Shown: positions 42,040 through 48,971 of the stretch, in pieces
Numbering within the stretch: position 1 is the first letter of the stretch
Layout of the letters: every line of letters begins with the position of its first letter
Source: Mesorhizobium huakuii
Lineage (GTDB): Bacteria > Pseudomonadota > Alphaproteobacteria > Rhizobiales > Rhizobiaceae
NCBI RefSeq assembly: GCF_030160235.1
Contig: NZ_BSNY01000023.1
Coordinates: 1-64,000 of the forward strand
Length of the DNA: 64,000 bases
Reading direction: 5' to 3'
Notes under the pieces: generated by a model
What the model was told of the DNA's origin: nothing
The model's input: the letters and a program-made list of their open reading frames with translations, nothing else
Database searches by the model: none
Position numbers and translations under genes: made by a program

Positions 42040-42710
42040 CCGCCGCTGGTTGCCGGCGCCGTCTCGATCTCCTGGAGGTAAAACACCTTGCTCGGCTGCA
42101 GGTGATCGACGCAGAGCTGCGCCAGCACCCAATTGTCGCGGCGCTTCAGCGCCTCGATCATCATCGCGTGGTGCTGGCGCGAGACGTCGAGCTTTTCCCT
42201 GTCGGCCAGCGAATTGGCCCGCACCGGCAGGCTGAGGCGCATGTAGTGTTCGATCGAGGAGACGAGATAGGCATTGCCGCAGGCCGAGAACATGGTCAGG
42301 TGGAAGCGGTCATTGGCCTCGTGGATGCCCCTGAGATAGCCATTGTCGACATGGCCGCTGTAGATGCGGTGGATCTCCTCCAACTGCGCGATCAGCGCCT
42401 CGCTGACCGGCAGCGGGATCATCAGCGCCGCCTGGCGCTGCAGCATTTCGCGCACTTCGTAGATCTGCCGCACTTCCTCCGGCGAGAGCCGGCGCACCAT
42501 GGCGCCCTTGTTGCGCTCGCGCGTGACGATGCCCAGCCTCTCCAATTGGTAGAGCGCCTGGCGGATGATGTGGCGCGAGACCGGGAAACGGGCCAACAGC
42601 ACGTCCTCGACCAGGCGCGTGCCGGGCGCCAGCCGGCCGAAGATGATGTCCTCCTCCAGCGCGTGCACCGTTTCGGCTTCCTTGCCGCCATAGTCGAAGC
42701 TGTTGAGCAT
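42036..42710 (-). CDS. GntR-family regulator with FCD domain
   Basis: A 224-residue FadR-type regulator: winged helix in about residues 20-75 ('LLARFPVSRHIIRQALYQLE') and a C-terminal FCD ligand domain ('FHLTMFSACGNAYLVSSIEHYMRL') whose histidines usually hold a metal. These regulators often control amino-acid or organic-acid catabolism. It converges on the DadA-like gene and may belong to the same pathway. Confidence 0.9.
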   Translation of the reverse strand: MLNSFDYGGKEAETVHALEEDIIFGRLAPGTRLVEDVLLARFPVSRHIIRQALYQLERLGIVTRERNKGAMVRRLSPEEVRQIYEVREMLQRQAALMIPLPVSEALIAQLEEIHRIYSGHVDNGYLRGIHEANDRFHLTMFSACGNAYLVSSIEHYMRLSLPVRANSLADREKLDVSRQHHAMMIEALKRRDNWVLAQLCVDHLQPSKVFYLQEIETAPATSGG

Positions 42711-42862
42711 CGCGAATCCCTGCTGCGCCCGGCTTCCTGTCCGCCGGAAATGCCAGTCTAAGACTGTTCATCGTTTCACGGAAATGCCTGACCGCCGCAT
42801 TTGCATGTTCGGCACAATTCCCAAGGGGAAAAGCGCCACGCGCTTTTCCCGGGAAAATCGTT

Positions 42863-43627
42863 TCACACCATTGCTGGAATGGCCTGGCCTTCGCGCACAA
42901 GGCTGACGACGAACTGGTCGAGGAGCGGGTCGTCGAGGCTGACGGGCCGGCACATCCCCAGCACCTGCCTGAGGCTGAACCTGCCGACTGCCTGGCGCAT
43001 GATGACCGATACGCAGGCCGGTCCGGAGCCGGTCAGGACAAAGGCCTTGCCGACCAGGACCGGGTCCGAGAAGGGTGCCCATTGCACGGTGATGAGCGAC
43101 GGCTCCGTGGTCTGGCGGCGGTTGACGCCGGCGAAATAGATCCAGTTCAGCCGGGAAATGGCCCCGCCATAGTGCCAGCCCAACGCCCGCGGTCCACCCT
43201 GGCGATGGCCCTCGGCCCAGCGGGTCACGCGCCTGAAGGTCACCAGCTCGGCCTCGCGCCGCACGAAGGTGACCGACCGCATGACAAGGTCGGAGCGGTC
43301 GGGAACCGTGAAGTAGGTGAAGTAGGTGCCGCCGGCGATGGCGGGAGCCGGGCCGCGCACCATGTTCTCGTAGAGCGTCTGGTGGATCGGCAACAGGGCC
43401 TTGCGTTCGGGCGCGGGGGCTTCAGGCGCGCGGTACAATTCATCCTCTTCAATGCCGAAATAGGCGCAGATCAGCGTCGCGGTGGCCCGGTTGGGCACGC
43501 TCTTGCCTTGCAGATAGCGCTCGAACTGCGTGCGGTTCATGTTCAGCCCGCGGCATACGGCGGCCACCGACGCATGGCTGCTGACCAGCCGTCGCAGATT
43601 CGCGGCAAGATTCCTGCGAATTGGCAC
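42863..43627 (-). CDS. XRE-family helix-turn-helix protein
   Basis: A 254-residue protein. The N-terminus has a helix-turn-helix ('AAVCRGLNMNRTQFERYLQG', about residues 18-40) followed by an acidic linker and a C-terminal domain of about 170 residues I do not recognise ('GTYFTYFTVPDRSDLVMRSV'). The start is GTG at 43627 with AGGGGGC upstream. It lies just before the array of small peptide genes; whether it regulates them is open. Confidence 0.78.
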   Translation of the reverse strand: MPIRRNLAANLRRLVSSHASVAAVCRGLNMNRTQFERYLQGKSVPNRATATLICAYFGIEEDELYRAPEAPAPERKALLPIHQTLYENMVRGPAPAIAGGTYFTYFTVPDRSDLVMRSVTFVRREAELVTFRRVTRWAEGHRQGGPRALGWHYGGAISRLNWIYFAGVNRRQTTEPSLITVQWAPFSDPVLVGKAFVLTGSGPACVSVIMRQAVGRFSLRQVLGMCRPVSLDDPLLDQFVVSLVREGQAIPAMV

Positions 43628-43964
43628 GACACCGCCCCCTCGACAGCTGTCCGAACCATTATTAAGCAATCTCTTATATTGCGCCAATCTCGCACAAGAT
43701 CGCGCCGCCGCGAATGGGACCTTTGGCCAATAGCGTGGCATGAAGGCCGATACGAAAAGGCCCGCCACCAATACCAATCGTGACGGGCCTTCTCGAGCAG
43801 GCCGGGCGTCCCACCGCCCGGCCTTTGACAAAACCTGTCAGCGGGACGATCGTTCCATCACAAGGAGAAGCCCGCCGGCTTCCGGGCTTGCGGATCAGCC
43901 AAAGCTTCCCTGTACGAGGTCGCGAGACCTCGCCTGTTCCTCAAGCTTTCGACAGGCCTTCGGT
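43628..43964 (-). other. Gap with several hairpins downstream of peptide genes A and B
   Basis: No gene seen in these 337 bp. On the minus strand the transcript of peptide genes A and B would run into it. It carries a GCGA-capped hairpin (CGAGGTC/GACCTCG, 43915-43932), AAGCCCG/CGGGCTT (about 43868-43888), GGCCGGGCG/CGCCCGGCC (about 43800-43824) and a terminator (43757-43791). The series of stable stems could protect or end the short peptide mRNA. Confidence 0.55.
43757..43791 (-). terminator. Terminator-like hairpin downstream of peptide genes A and B
   Basis: AAGGCCCG (43757-43764) and CGGGCCTT (43784-43791) form a perfect 8-bp stem with a 19-base loop. On the minus strand it reads into TTTTCG. 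It is the last of several stems after the peptide genes. Confidence 0.55.
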
Positions 43965-44054
43965 TCAGACGCAAACCGAGGTGCAAGCAACCGCGGTAAT
44001 TACCGAGAGTTTCTGACGCTTCAAGAGCGTCGGCTTGGCGTAGGTTTTCTTCAT
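43965..44054 (-). CDS. Putative RiPP precursor peptide A (29 residues)
   Basis: A tiny gene with a GGGGGA ribosome-binding site before ATG at 44054. The product begins MKKTYAKPTLLKRQKLSVIT and ends, after A21, with VACTSVCV. Y5, P8, L10 and T20 have the spacing of lasso-peptide leaders (Y-x2-P-x-L-x9-T), but the usual Gly at position 14 is Gln. The tail has two cysteines and no Asp/Glu, so it cannot form a lasso ring. Four similar genes lie nearby (B-E). It follows peptide B by 22 bp on the same strand, so A and B are one transcript. No modifying enzyme is adjacent. Function unknown; the precursor call is inferred from the leader. Confidence 0.6.
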   Translation of the reverse strand: MKKTYAKPTLLKRQKLSVITAVACTSVCV

Positions 44055-44076
44055 GGCCTATTCCCCCGTATAGAAA

Positions 44077-44172
44077 TCACGTTGCGCAAGGATTCGAAGG
44101 AGTGCATGCAGCGGTTACGGCCGACAGCCTGTCACGCTTCACCAAAAGCGGCTTCTGGTAAGTCTTTTTCAT
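44077..44172 (-). CDS. Putative RiPP precursor peptide B (31 residues)
   Basis: AAGGGGGC precedes ATG at 44172. The leader-like part begins MKKTYQKPLLVKRDRLSAVT and the tail after A21 is ACTPSNPCAT, with two cysteines. It shares its leader and the first five tail residues (ACTPS) with peptide D 4.2 kb away, which suggests a duplication with divergence of the last residues. The region upstream (44173-44245) would be its promoter. The inserted element now ends 73 bp from its start, so its expression may be changed by that insertion. Confidence 0.62.
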   Translation of the reverse strand: MKKTYQKPLLVKRDRLSAVTAACTPSNPCAT

Positions 44173-44245
44173 GCAAGCCCCCTTTGCTTGGCAATGGCTG
44201 AGGTAAGCGCGTGCGGGCGACTTTTGTCAAGTTGACGCTAAAATC

Positions 44246-44707
44246 GGTAGTGTCTCAGTTTGAAATTTTGGCTGGGGGCTGAGATTTCGCCGTATCGATT
44301 TGTATTGGCAAGCCAAACCCGTTAATCGCCGCGATAATTACAAGTTGCCGATCACGTCTGCGGGGCGCTTCTGGCCCTTAGGTCCGGTTGGCATGAGTAG
44401 TTTCCAGTTGAGTGGCACGAATGACTTGTTGCCCGACTCGTATCCAAGGTCGAGCGTCTTTGAATGGGGGAGTCCGGGAAGCGTCTATGGCCTCGCCCAA
44501 TGTCTCGAAGCGTGTAGCACTGAGAGACGAAAACGCCCCTCGACTTGGCTCGCCGTTAGATGCCGGCTCCCAACGAAGAAAAGCAGGCCCGTTTGTAGCC
44601 ATAGGCACCTCCATGCTTTCCGCTAAGCATATAGGAGATCGGCGCGTCGTGCGACAGTCGGTTGACGCTGATTGACGGCGGGTCAAATTTCAAACTGAGA
44701 CACTACC
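44246..44707. mobile_element. 462-bp non-autonomous transposable element (MITE-like)
   Basis: Perfect 23-bp terminal inverted repeats: GGTAGTGTCTCAGTTTGA plus five further bases at 44246-44268, and the reverse at 44685-44707. The element is flanked by a perfect 8-bp target duplication, CTAAAATC (44238-44245 and 44708-44715). No transposase is encoded. An 8-bp duplication together with GG-starting ends is found, for example, in IS1595-family elements; the family assignment is tentative. It sits between peptide genes B and C and carries a small gene (44378-44602). The intact ends and duplication mean it inserted relatively recently. Confidence 0.88.
44378..44602 (-). CDS. Small hypothetical protein carried by the mobile element
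   Basis: A 74-residue open frame on the minus strand with GGAGGTG five bases before ATG at 44602. It has a mixed composition: 'LSATRFETLGEAIDASRTPP' and 'ARPWIRVGQQVIRATQLE'. The layout, with a helix followed by a Trp-Ile strand, is like short hypothetical proteins that are frequent in rhizobia. It is unrelated to any transposase I know. It may be a passenger gene; coding is supported by the ribosome-binding site only. Confidence 0.45.
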   Translation of the reverse strand: MATNGPAFLRWEPASNGEPSRGAFSSLSATRFETLGEAIDASRTPPFKDARPWIRVGQQVIRATQLETTHANRT

Positions 44708-44797
44708 CTAAAATCGCCGCTGCGGTGCAGAATCCTGCTCCGTTACGCGCGCGACGGATGCTGCCTGCCTGCCGGTCGGTCAAAATGCGTCGAGACC

Positions 44798-44905
44798 CTA
44801 GCCGACCGGGCCGATCGGGCCGCCGCCCGAGACCGCCGCCTGCGCTGTCAACGCCGCCAGCTTCTGCCGCTTGACGAGGGTGGGCTTGTCATAAGGCTTT
44901 CGCAT
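44798..44905 (-). CDS. Putative RiPP precursor peptide C (35 residues)
   Basis: GGAGGA stands before ATG at 44905. The leader-like part begins MRKPYDKPTLVKRQKLAALT, then A21, and the tail is QAAVSGGGPIGPVG. The leader is clearly that of A, B and D, but the tail lacks Cys and is Gly/Pro-rich, like that of E. The mobile element inserted 91 bp past its stop codon has cut it off from peptides A and B, with which it probably formed a set. A dehydrogenase gene (44993-46024) ends 88 bp upstream on the same strand and could be co-transcribed. Confidence 0.6.
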   Translation of the reverse strand: MRKPYDKPTLVKRQKLAALTAQAAVSGGGPIGPVG

Positions 44906-44992
44906 TGGAGTCCTCCGCCCGTTCGAAGGGTTGAGGTTCGTTGGATGCCGGCTCATTGTCAAGCAGGCAGGCCGGCGGAGTGTGCCGGCCCG

Positions 44993-46024
44993 TCAGTTCC
45001 TGTCCACAGGCTTTGAGCGCATCCTGGACACCGTTTCGCGCTCGGCGCGCTTGGAACGCAGCGGCGGCAGGCCGCGGTCGATCAGGTCCATGTCCTCCAG
45101 CACCATGTCGCCCATGCGCTTGAAGGCGATGTCGAGCGCGCCGGCGCGGTGGGCGGAGCGCAGGAAACCGGGCAGGGAGCGAACCGGATGATCCCGTGCC
45201 GGCGGCTCTTCCGGAAAGACATCGCTGGCGGCAACGATGTGGCCGCTCTTCACCGCCGCCATCAGCGCGTTAAAATCGACGACGCCGGCGCGGCTGAGCA
45301 GGATGAAGGCGGCACCCCTGCGCATCGAGGCGAAGGCGTCCGCGCCAAGAAAGCCCTGGTTCTCCGAGGTCACCGAGGCGACGACGAAGACGAAGTCGCT
45401 CGATGTCAGGACGTCGTCCAGCGAGGCCGGCTCGACGCCATTGTCGATCAGGATCGACGGCGGCAGCCAGGGATCGAAGACCTTGGTCCGGGTGCGGAAG
45501 CCCGTCAGCAGCCGGTTCAGCGCGCGGCCGAGATCGCCGAAGCCGATGATGCCGACATTGGCGCCGGACAGGAGCCGCGCCGTCTGGTTGCCGTCGCCGC
45601 CCCACAGCTCTTCGCCCTGCCGGAAGGCGAGGTCGGCATCGACGATATCGCGGGCAAGGTTCAGCGCCATGGCAAGGCCAAGCTCGGCCACTGGCTCGGC
45701 GAAGACCAGACCGGTGGTGACGACGTGGATGCCGCGCGCGAACAGCGTCTCGTAAGGCATGTTGTTGAGGAGGTTGGACTCGACATTGAAGACGCAGCGC
45801 AGCGCCGTCATCTGTCCCAGCGTCTCGGAGGAGATCGGTGGCTGGCCGACGATGTATCGGGCCTGCGCCAGCACATCGGCCGGCAGTTTGGCGACGCCGT
45901 CGGCCGTGGTCTCGACGATGCGGTATTTTGCCCGAAAGCGGGCCAGCTGCGGCGGCGTGAAGATCAATTCCAGCGACCGCGGTTCCGGCGCGCTGATCAC
46001 CAGCGGCAAATCCTTGTCTGGCAC
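44993..46024 (-). CDS. D-isomer-specific 2-hydroxyacid dehydrogenase
   Basis: A 343-residue NAD(P)-dependent dehydrogenase. The Rossmann motif is 'VGIIGFGDLGRALNRLLTGF'. The catalytic set is visible: Arg in 'LLSRAGVVDFNAL', Glu in 'DVFPEEPPARDHP' and His in 'RSAHRAGALDIAF' (the usual PHIGG context is altered). It reduces a 2-keto acid or oxidises a 2-hydroxy acid, probably from sugar breakdown. It is divergent from the LacI regulator at 46230, which likely controls it. Confidence 0.88.
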   Translation of the reverse strand: MPDKDLPLVISAPEPRSLELIFTPPQLARFRAKYRIVETTADGVAKLPADVLAQARYIVGQPPISSETLGQMTALRCVFNVESNLLNNMPYETLFARGIHVVTTGLVFAEPVAELGLAMALNLARDIVDADLAFRQGEELWGGDGNQTARLLSGANVGIIGFGDLGRALNRLLTGFRTRTKVFDPWLPPSILIDNGVEPASLDDVLTSSDFVFVVASVTSENQGFLGADAFASMRRGAAFILLSRAGVVDFNALMAAVKSGHIVAASDVFPEEPPARDHPVRSLPGFLRSAHRAGALDIAFKRMGDMVLEDMDLIDRGLPPLRSKRAERETVSRMRSKPVDRN

Positions 46025-46145
46025 GACGATTCCTCCCGGCGCGGTCCGACGCCGCGCATCTTTGTCTTGCCCGTGTCATTGTCCCAAAACCGTTTCACAT
46101 CATTGGGCGACATGTGGCTCTACAGCTAAAATACCGCCGATGAAC

Positions 46146-46174
46146 CGATTTACAACTGTGAAAAATCGATTTAC
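46146..46174. promoter_or_regulatory. Direct repeats CGATTTAC, 21 bp apart, before the LacI gene
   Basis: CGATTTAC at 46146-46153 and again at 46167-46174, two helical turns apart, in the 205-bp gap between the divergent dehydrogenase and LacI genes. Repeats in phase on one face of the helix suit a dimer or tetramer of a regulator; the LacI protein is the nearest candidate. Confidence 0.4.
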
Positions 46175-46229
46175 TCATTTCTCCAGCGGGCAGAAATTGC
46201 CTCTGTCCGCGCCTCGGGAGGAGGAGCAG

Positions 46230-47282
46230 ATGGCGCACAGGCAGGACCAGCAGCGGCGTGCGTCGATCCACGATGTGGCCCGCCGCGCCGGCGTGTCGGC
46301 CGCCACCGTTTCCAAGGTCATGGCTGGCGTCGCCACGGTGAAGCCCGAGAATGCGCAGCGCGTCCTGGATGCCATCGAACAGCTTGGTTACCGCGTCGAT
46401 CCGCTGGCCTCCGACATGCGCCGGGCCAAGCGCCGCATCATCGGCGCCATCATGCCGGAATTCGAAAGCGAGTTCTTCGGCCAGATGGTCACCCAGCTCG
46501 AGAGCCTCGCCGAACAGCGCGGCTACACGCTGGTGGCGGCGTCGAGCCGCGAATCCGAAGCGCGCGAAACGGAAATCCTCGCCCGCATGCATGACTGGCG
46601 GGTGGCCGGCGTGGTGCTGGCGCCGGTGCGCAACGAGCATGGCCCGGCGGCCGCCTTCATGAAGGCCAACGGCATGACCGGCGTGCTGATCGACCGCGTG
46701 CTGTCCGACGACGCCTTCGACACGGTGTCGGCCGACAGTGCCGCGGCCAGCGCCGAAGTGGCGGGCCAACTGGTCGGCAAGGGCCATCGCCATATACTGG
46801 TGGTCGGCCTTGGCGAGCAGGCGGCGACGGTGCGCGCCCGCCTCGACGGGTTTCGCACCACGGCGCTGCGGCTGGCGCCGGATGCGCGCATCGATGTCGT
46901 GCTTGCCGAAAGCGATGTCGAACCGCTCAGGGCGCAGCTGCGCGACTATTTTGCGAAAGGCGAGCGCCCGACGGCGGTCTATTCGCTGTTCCTCAAGGGC
47001 ACGCTGGTGGCGCTTTCGGAGTTCCGGCGGCGCGGCTGGCACTGCCCCGACGACATTTCGCTGGTCGGCTTCGACGACGCCGAATGGATGCAGGTGACAT
47101 GGCCGGCCATCGCCGCCGTGGTGCAGCCGGTGCGCCAGATCGCCGGCCACGCCATGGAGGCGCTGTTTGCCAGGATCGAAGGCGGGGAGGGGCCGCCGAC
47201 CGCACGCCTCGAACCTTGCCAGGTCTTGATGCGGGAATCCGTCGGCTCGCCAGGCAACGGCCCGCATCCGGCAAACCAGTAA
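46230..47282 (+). CDS. LacI-family transcriptional regulator
   Basis: A 350-residue regulator. The N-terminal LacI helix-turn-helix and hinge helix are 'SIHDVARRAGVSAATVSKVM'. The periplasmic-binding-like effector domain includes 'ARMHDWRVAGVVLAPVR' and ends 'DISLVGFDDAEWMQVTWPAI'. A GGAGGAGGAG ribosome-binding site precedes ATG at 46230. The epimerase gene follows after 62 bp and the dehydrogenase gene is divergent, so the three probably form a sugar-catabolism regulon. Confidence 0.92.
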   Translation: MAHRQDQQRRASIHDVARRAGVSAATVSKVMAGVATVKPENAQRVLDAIEQLGYRVDPLASDMRRAKRRIIGAIMPEFESEFFGQMVTQLESLAEQRGYTLVAASSRESEARETEILARMHDWRVAGVVLAPVRNEHGPAAAFMKANGMTGVLIDRVLSDDAFDTVSADSAAASAEVAGQLVGKGHRHILVVGLGEQAATVRARLDGFRTTALRLAPDARIDVVLAESDVEPLRAQLRDYFAKGERPTAVYSLFLKGTLVALSEFRRRGWHCPDDISLVGFDDAEWMQVTWPAIAAVVQPVRQIAGHAMEALFARIEGGEGPPTARLEPCQVLMRESVGSPGNGPHPANQ

Positions 47283-47344
47283 TAGCCGATTGGTCGGTGG
47301 TGGCGACACCAGCGTCGCGGCGGCGCGCCAACAGAGAGGCCGAG

Positions 47345-48199
47345 ATGAACGTTTTTGGACTGCACACTTTCGCCATCGCCCCGGTCTGGGACCTGGAACT
47401 GATCGAGCCGCAGATGGAGCGGCTGAAGGGGCTCGCCATAGGCCTGCTCGAGATCCCGCTGCTGCGGCCGGAAGAGATCGACACCCAGCGCACGCGCGCT
47501 TTCGCCGAACGCTGGAATGTCGAGCTTGTTCCGTCGCTTGGCCTGCCGGCTTCACTTGACGTCGCGGCACGGCCGGACGAGGCGCTGGCCTTTCTCGAAC
47601 CGGCCTTCGGCGTCTGCGAGGCGGTGGGCGGCAAAGCGCTGGGCGGCGTCACCTATGGCACGATCGGCAAGACGTCGGGACGGGCGCCGACCGAAGCGGA
47701 GATCGACGGCATGTGCCGTTTCCTGGTGCGCGCGGCCAGGGCCGCCAAGGCGCATGGGCTGAAGCTCGGCATCGAGCCCTGCAACCGCTACGAGACGCAT
47801 CTGATCAACCGCGGCATCGATGCCGCGCGCATCATCGAACGCGTCGGCGCCGACAACATCTTCATCCATCTCGACACCTACCACATGCATATCGAGGAGG
47901 AGAGCTTCGAGGCCGGCTTCAAGGCGGCGGCGCCCTATCTCGGCTATGTCCATGTCTCGGAAGCCAATCGTGGCGTGCCCGGGCGCGGCATGCTCGACTG
48001 GGCGGCCTGCATGAAGGCCATATCAGATATCGGCTACACCGGCGCCATCACGCTCGAAAGCATGAACCACGTCGATGTCGACATTGCCGGCGGGCTCGCC
48101 GTGTGGCGGCCGGTGGCTGACAATCCCGACGATGTGATCGGCGTCGGCCTGCCGTTCCTGCGCGAGGCGGCGAGGAAGGCCGGGTTGCGGCTGGGCTGA
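47345..48199 (+). CDS. Ketose 3-epimerase/sugar phosphate isomerase family protein (TIM barrel)
   Basis: A 284-residue xylose-isomerase-like TIM barrel. The metal and catalytic residues of D-tagatose/D-psicose 3-epimerases are present: E144 ('LGIEPCNRYETH'), D177 ('FIHLDTYHMHIEEE'), H203 ('YVHVSEANRGVPGRG') with R209, and E238 ('ITLESMNH'). The enzyme epimerises a ketose at C3. With the dehydrogenase and LacI genes next to it, it should act on an unusual sugar in the cytoplasm. Its end faces peptide gene D. Confidence 0.88.
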   Translation: MNVFGLHTFAIAPVWDLELIEPQMERLKGLAIGLLEIPLLRPEEIDTQRTRAFAERWNVELVPSLGLPASLDVAARPDEALAFLEPAFGVCEAVGGKALGGVTYGTIGKTSGRAPTEAEIDGMCRFLVRAARAAKAHGLKLGIEPCNRYETHLINRGIDAARIIERVGADNIFIHLDTYHMHIEEESFEAGFKAAAPYLGYVHVSEANRGVPGRGMLDWAACMKAISDIGYTGAITLESMNHVDVDIAGGLAVWRPVADNPDDVIGVGLPFLREAARKAGLRLG

Positions 48200-48235
48200 G
48201 GATGATGCGTCCGTCTGGCGACCGCGCATGAAAAA

Positions 48236-48259
48236 GCCCGCTGGCAGGAACCAGCGGGC
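48236..48259 (-). terminator. Rho-independent terminator of peptide gene D (also lies after the epimerase gene)
   Basis: GCCCGCTGG, CAGGAA loop, CCAGCGGGC: a perfect 9-bp stem followed on the minus strand by TTTTTC. It is 31 bp after the stop of peptide D and can also end the plus-strand epimerase transcript. Confidence 0.8.
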
Positions 48260-48289
48260 GATAGAGGCCCCCTAACCTGGTGGCCTGTT

Positions 48290-48385
48290 TCAGACAGGCA
48301 GGCAGGTCGATGGCGTGCAAGCAGCGGTGACGGCCGAAAGCCGCTCGCGCTTGAGCAACACCGGCTTCTGATAGGCCTTCTTCAT
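48290..48385 (-). CDS. Putative RiPP precursor peptide D (31 residues)
   Basis: Its own short transcription unit: GAGGGGA upstream of ATG at 48385 and a terminator 31 bp after the stop. The leader-like part begins MKKAYQKPVLLKRERLSAVT and the tail after A21 is ACTPSTCLPV, with two cysteines. It is the closest relative of peptide B. It is divergent from peptide E across a 308-bp gap. A separate terminator for a 31-codon gene is good evidence that it is truly expressed. Confidence 0.65.
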   Translation of the reverse strand: MKKAYQKPVLLKRERLSAVTAACTPSTCLPV

Positions 48386-48693
48386 GTGCAGTCCCCAGTT
48401 TTCCCCTCAGGCCAGGAGCCTGCTCGGGCCACCGAGGATTGTCAACGGAAGACGCTAATACAGCTCGGCCTAAAAGTGGGCGGTGTTGCGGATGTGCAAT
48501 AGTGCGATGACGACAGGCGCCTGGGGCTCCGGTGCGGGTGGAGGGATCGGAGGCTCTTGGCGGCCGTCGACAACTATGCCGAGGCGGGGGCTCCCGCCTG
48601 TCATCGCGATGTTGGGAACCTCTCCTGGTGCAATTGACTCCGCGCGCAGAAGCGGTTTGTGTGCCACTGCACCCAACGCGGAGGGCACTACCG
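48386..48693. promoter_or_regulatory. Divergent promoter region between peptide genes D and E
   Basis: 308 bp with no gene I can support; open frames on both strands here lack ribosome-binding sites. It must hold the promoters for D (-) and E (+). Base composition is lower in GC near D (48395-48490) than in the right part. Confidence 0.45.
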
Positions 48694-48792
48694 GTGAAAA
48701 AATACGAGAAGCCAAGCTGGCAGAAGCGTGAGCGGCTTTCGGCCGTCACGGCCCAGGCAGCCCCTTCATCAGGTTCGCCGCCGCCACCCTGA
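48694..48792 (+). CDS. Putative RiPP precursor peptide E (32 residues)
   Basis: The only member on the plus strand. GGAGGGC is 8 bp before a GTG start at 48694. The leader-like part is one residue shorter (Y4, P7, T19) and has Trp in place of the leader Leu: KKYEKPSWQKRERLSAVT, then A20. The tail is QAAPSSGSPPPP, without Cys, similar in type to peptide C. A perfect 10-bp hairpin terminator follows 29 bp after the stop. It points towards a converging flavin monooxygenase gene (48972-50156). Confidence 0.58.
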   Translation: MKKYEKPSWQKRERLSAVTAQAAPSSGSPPPP

Positions 48793-48820
48793 GCGGCTTG
48801 GCGCATTCGCCTGAAGACAT

Positions 48821-48856
48821 ACGAGGCGCGGTCGGTTGATCGCGCCTCGTGCTTTT
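48821..48856 (+). terminator. Rho-independent terminator of peptide gene E
   Basis: ACGAGGCGCG, 10-base loop, CGCGCCTCGT: perfect 10-bp stem followed by GCTTTT. It lies 29 bp after peptide E. Confidence 0.8.
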
Positions 48857-48971
48857 GGGGATGGCCTCGCCTTCCGCCACGCCGCCCGCATTACAAGGCT
48901 GGCGCGCTTCCCTTCTCCCCGGGTGAACGAGAGGCGAAGACGCCTCTGCCTTCAATGGTGGAAGAGGCCCC

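Noticed and set aside
42856-46103. The similar strings TCGTTTCACACCATT (about 42858) and CCGTTTCACATCATT (about 46089) as a shared operator
   Set aside because: The first lies at the 3' end of the XRE gene rather than in a promoter, neither is palindromic, and the match is short.
48470-48715. An 81-codon minus-strand open frame and overlapping plus-strand frames in the gap between peptides D and E
   Set aside because: No ribosome-binding site, unusual composition, and they overlap peptide gene E; better read as promoter region.
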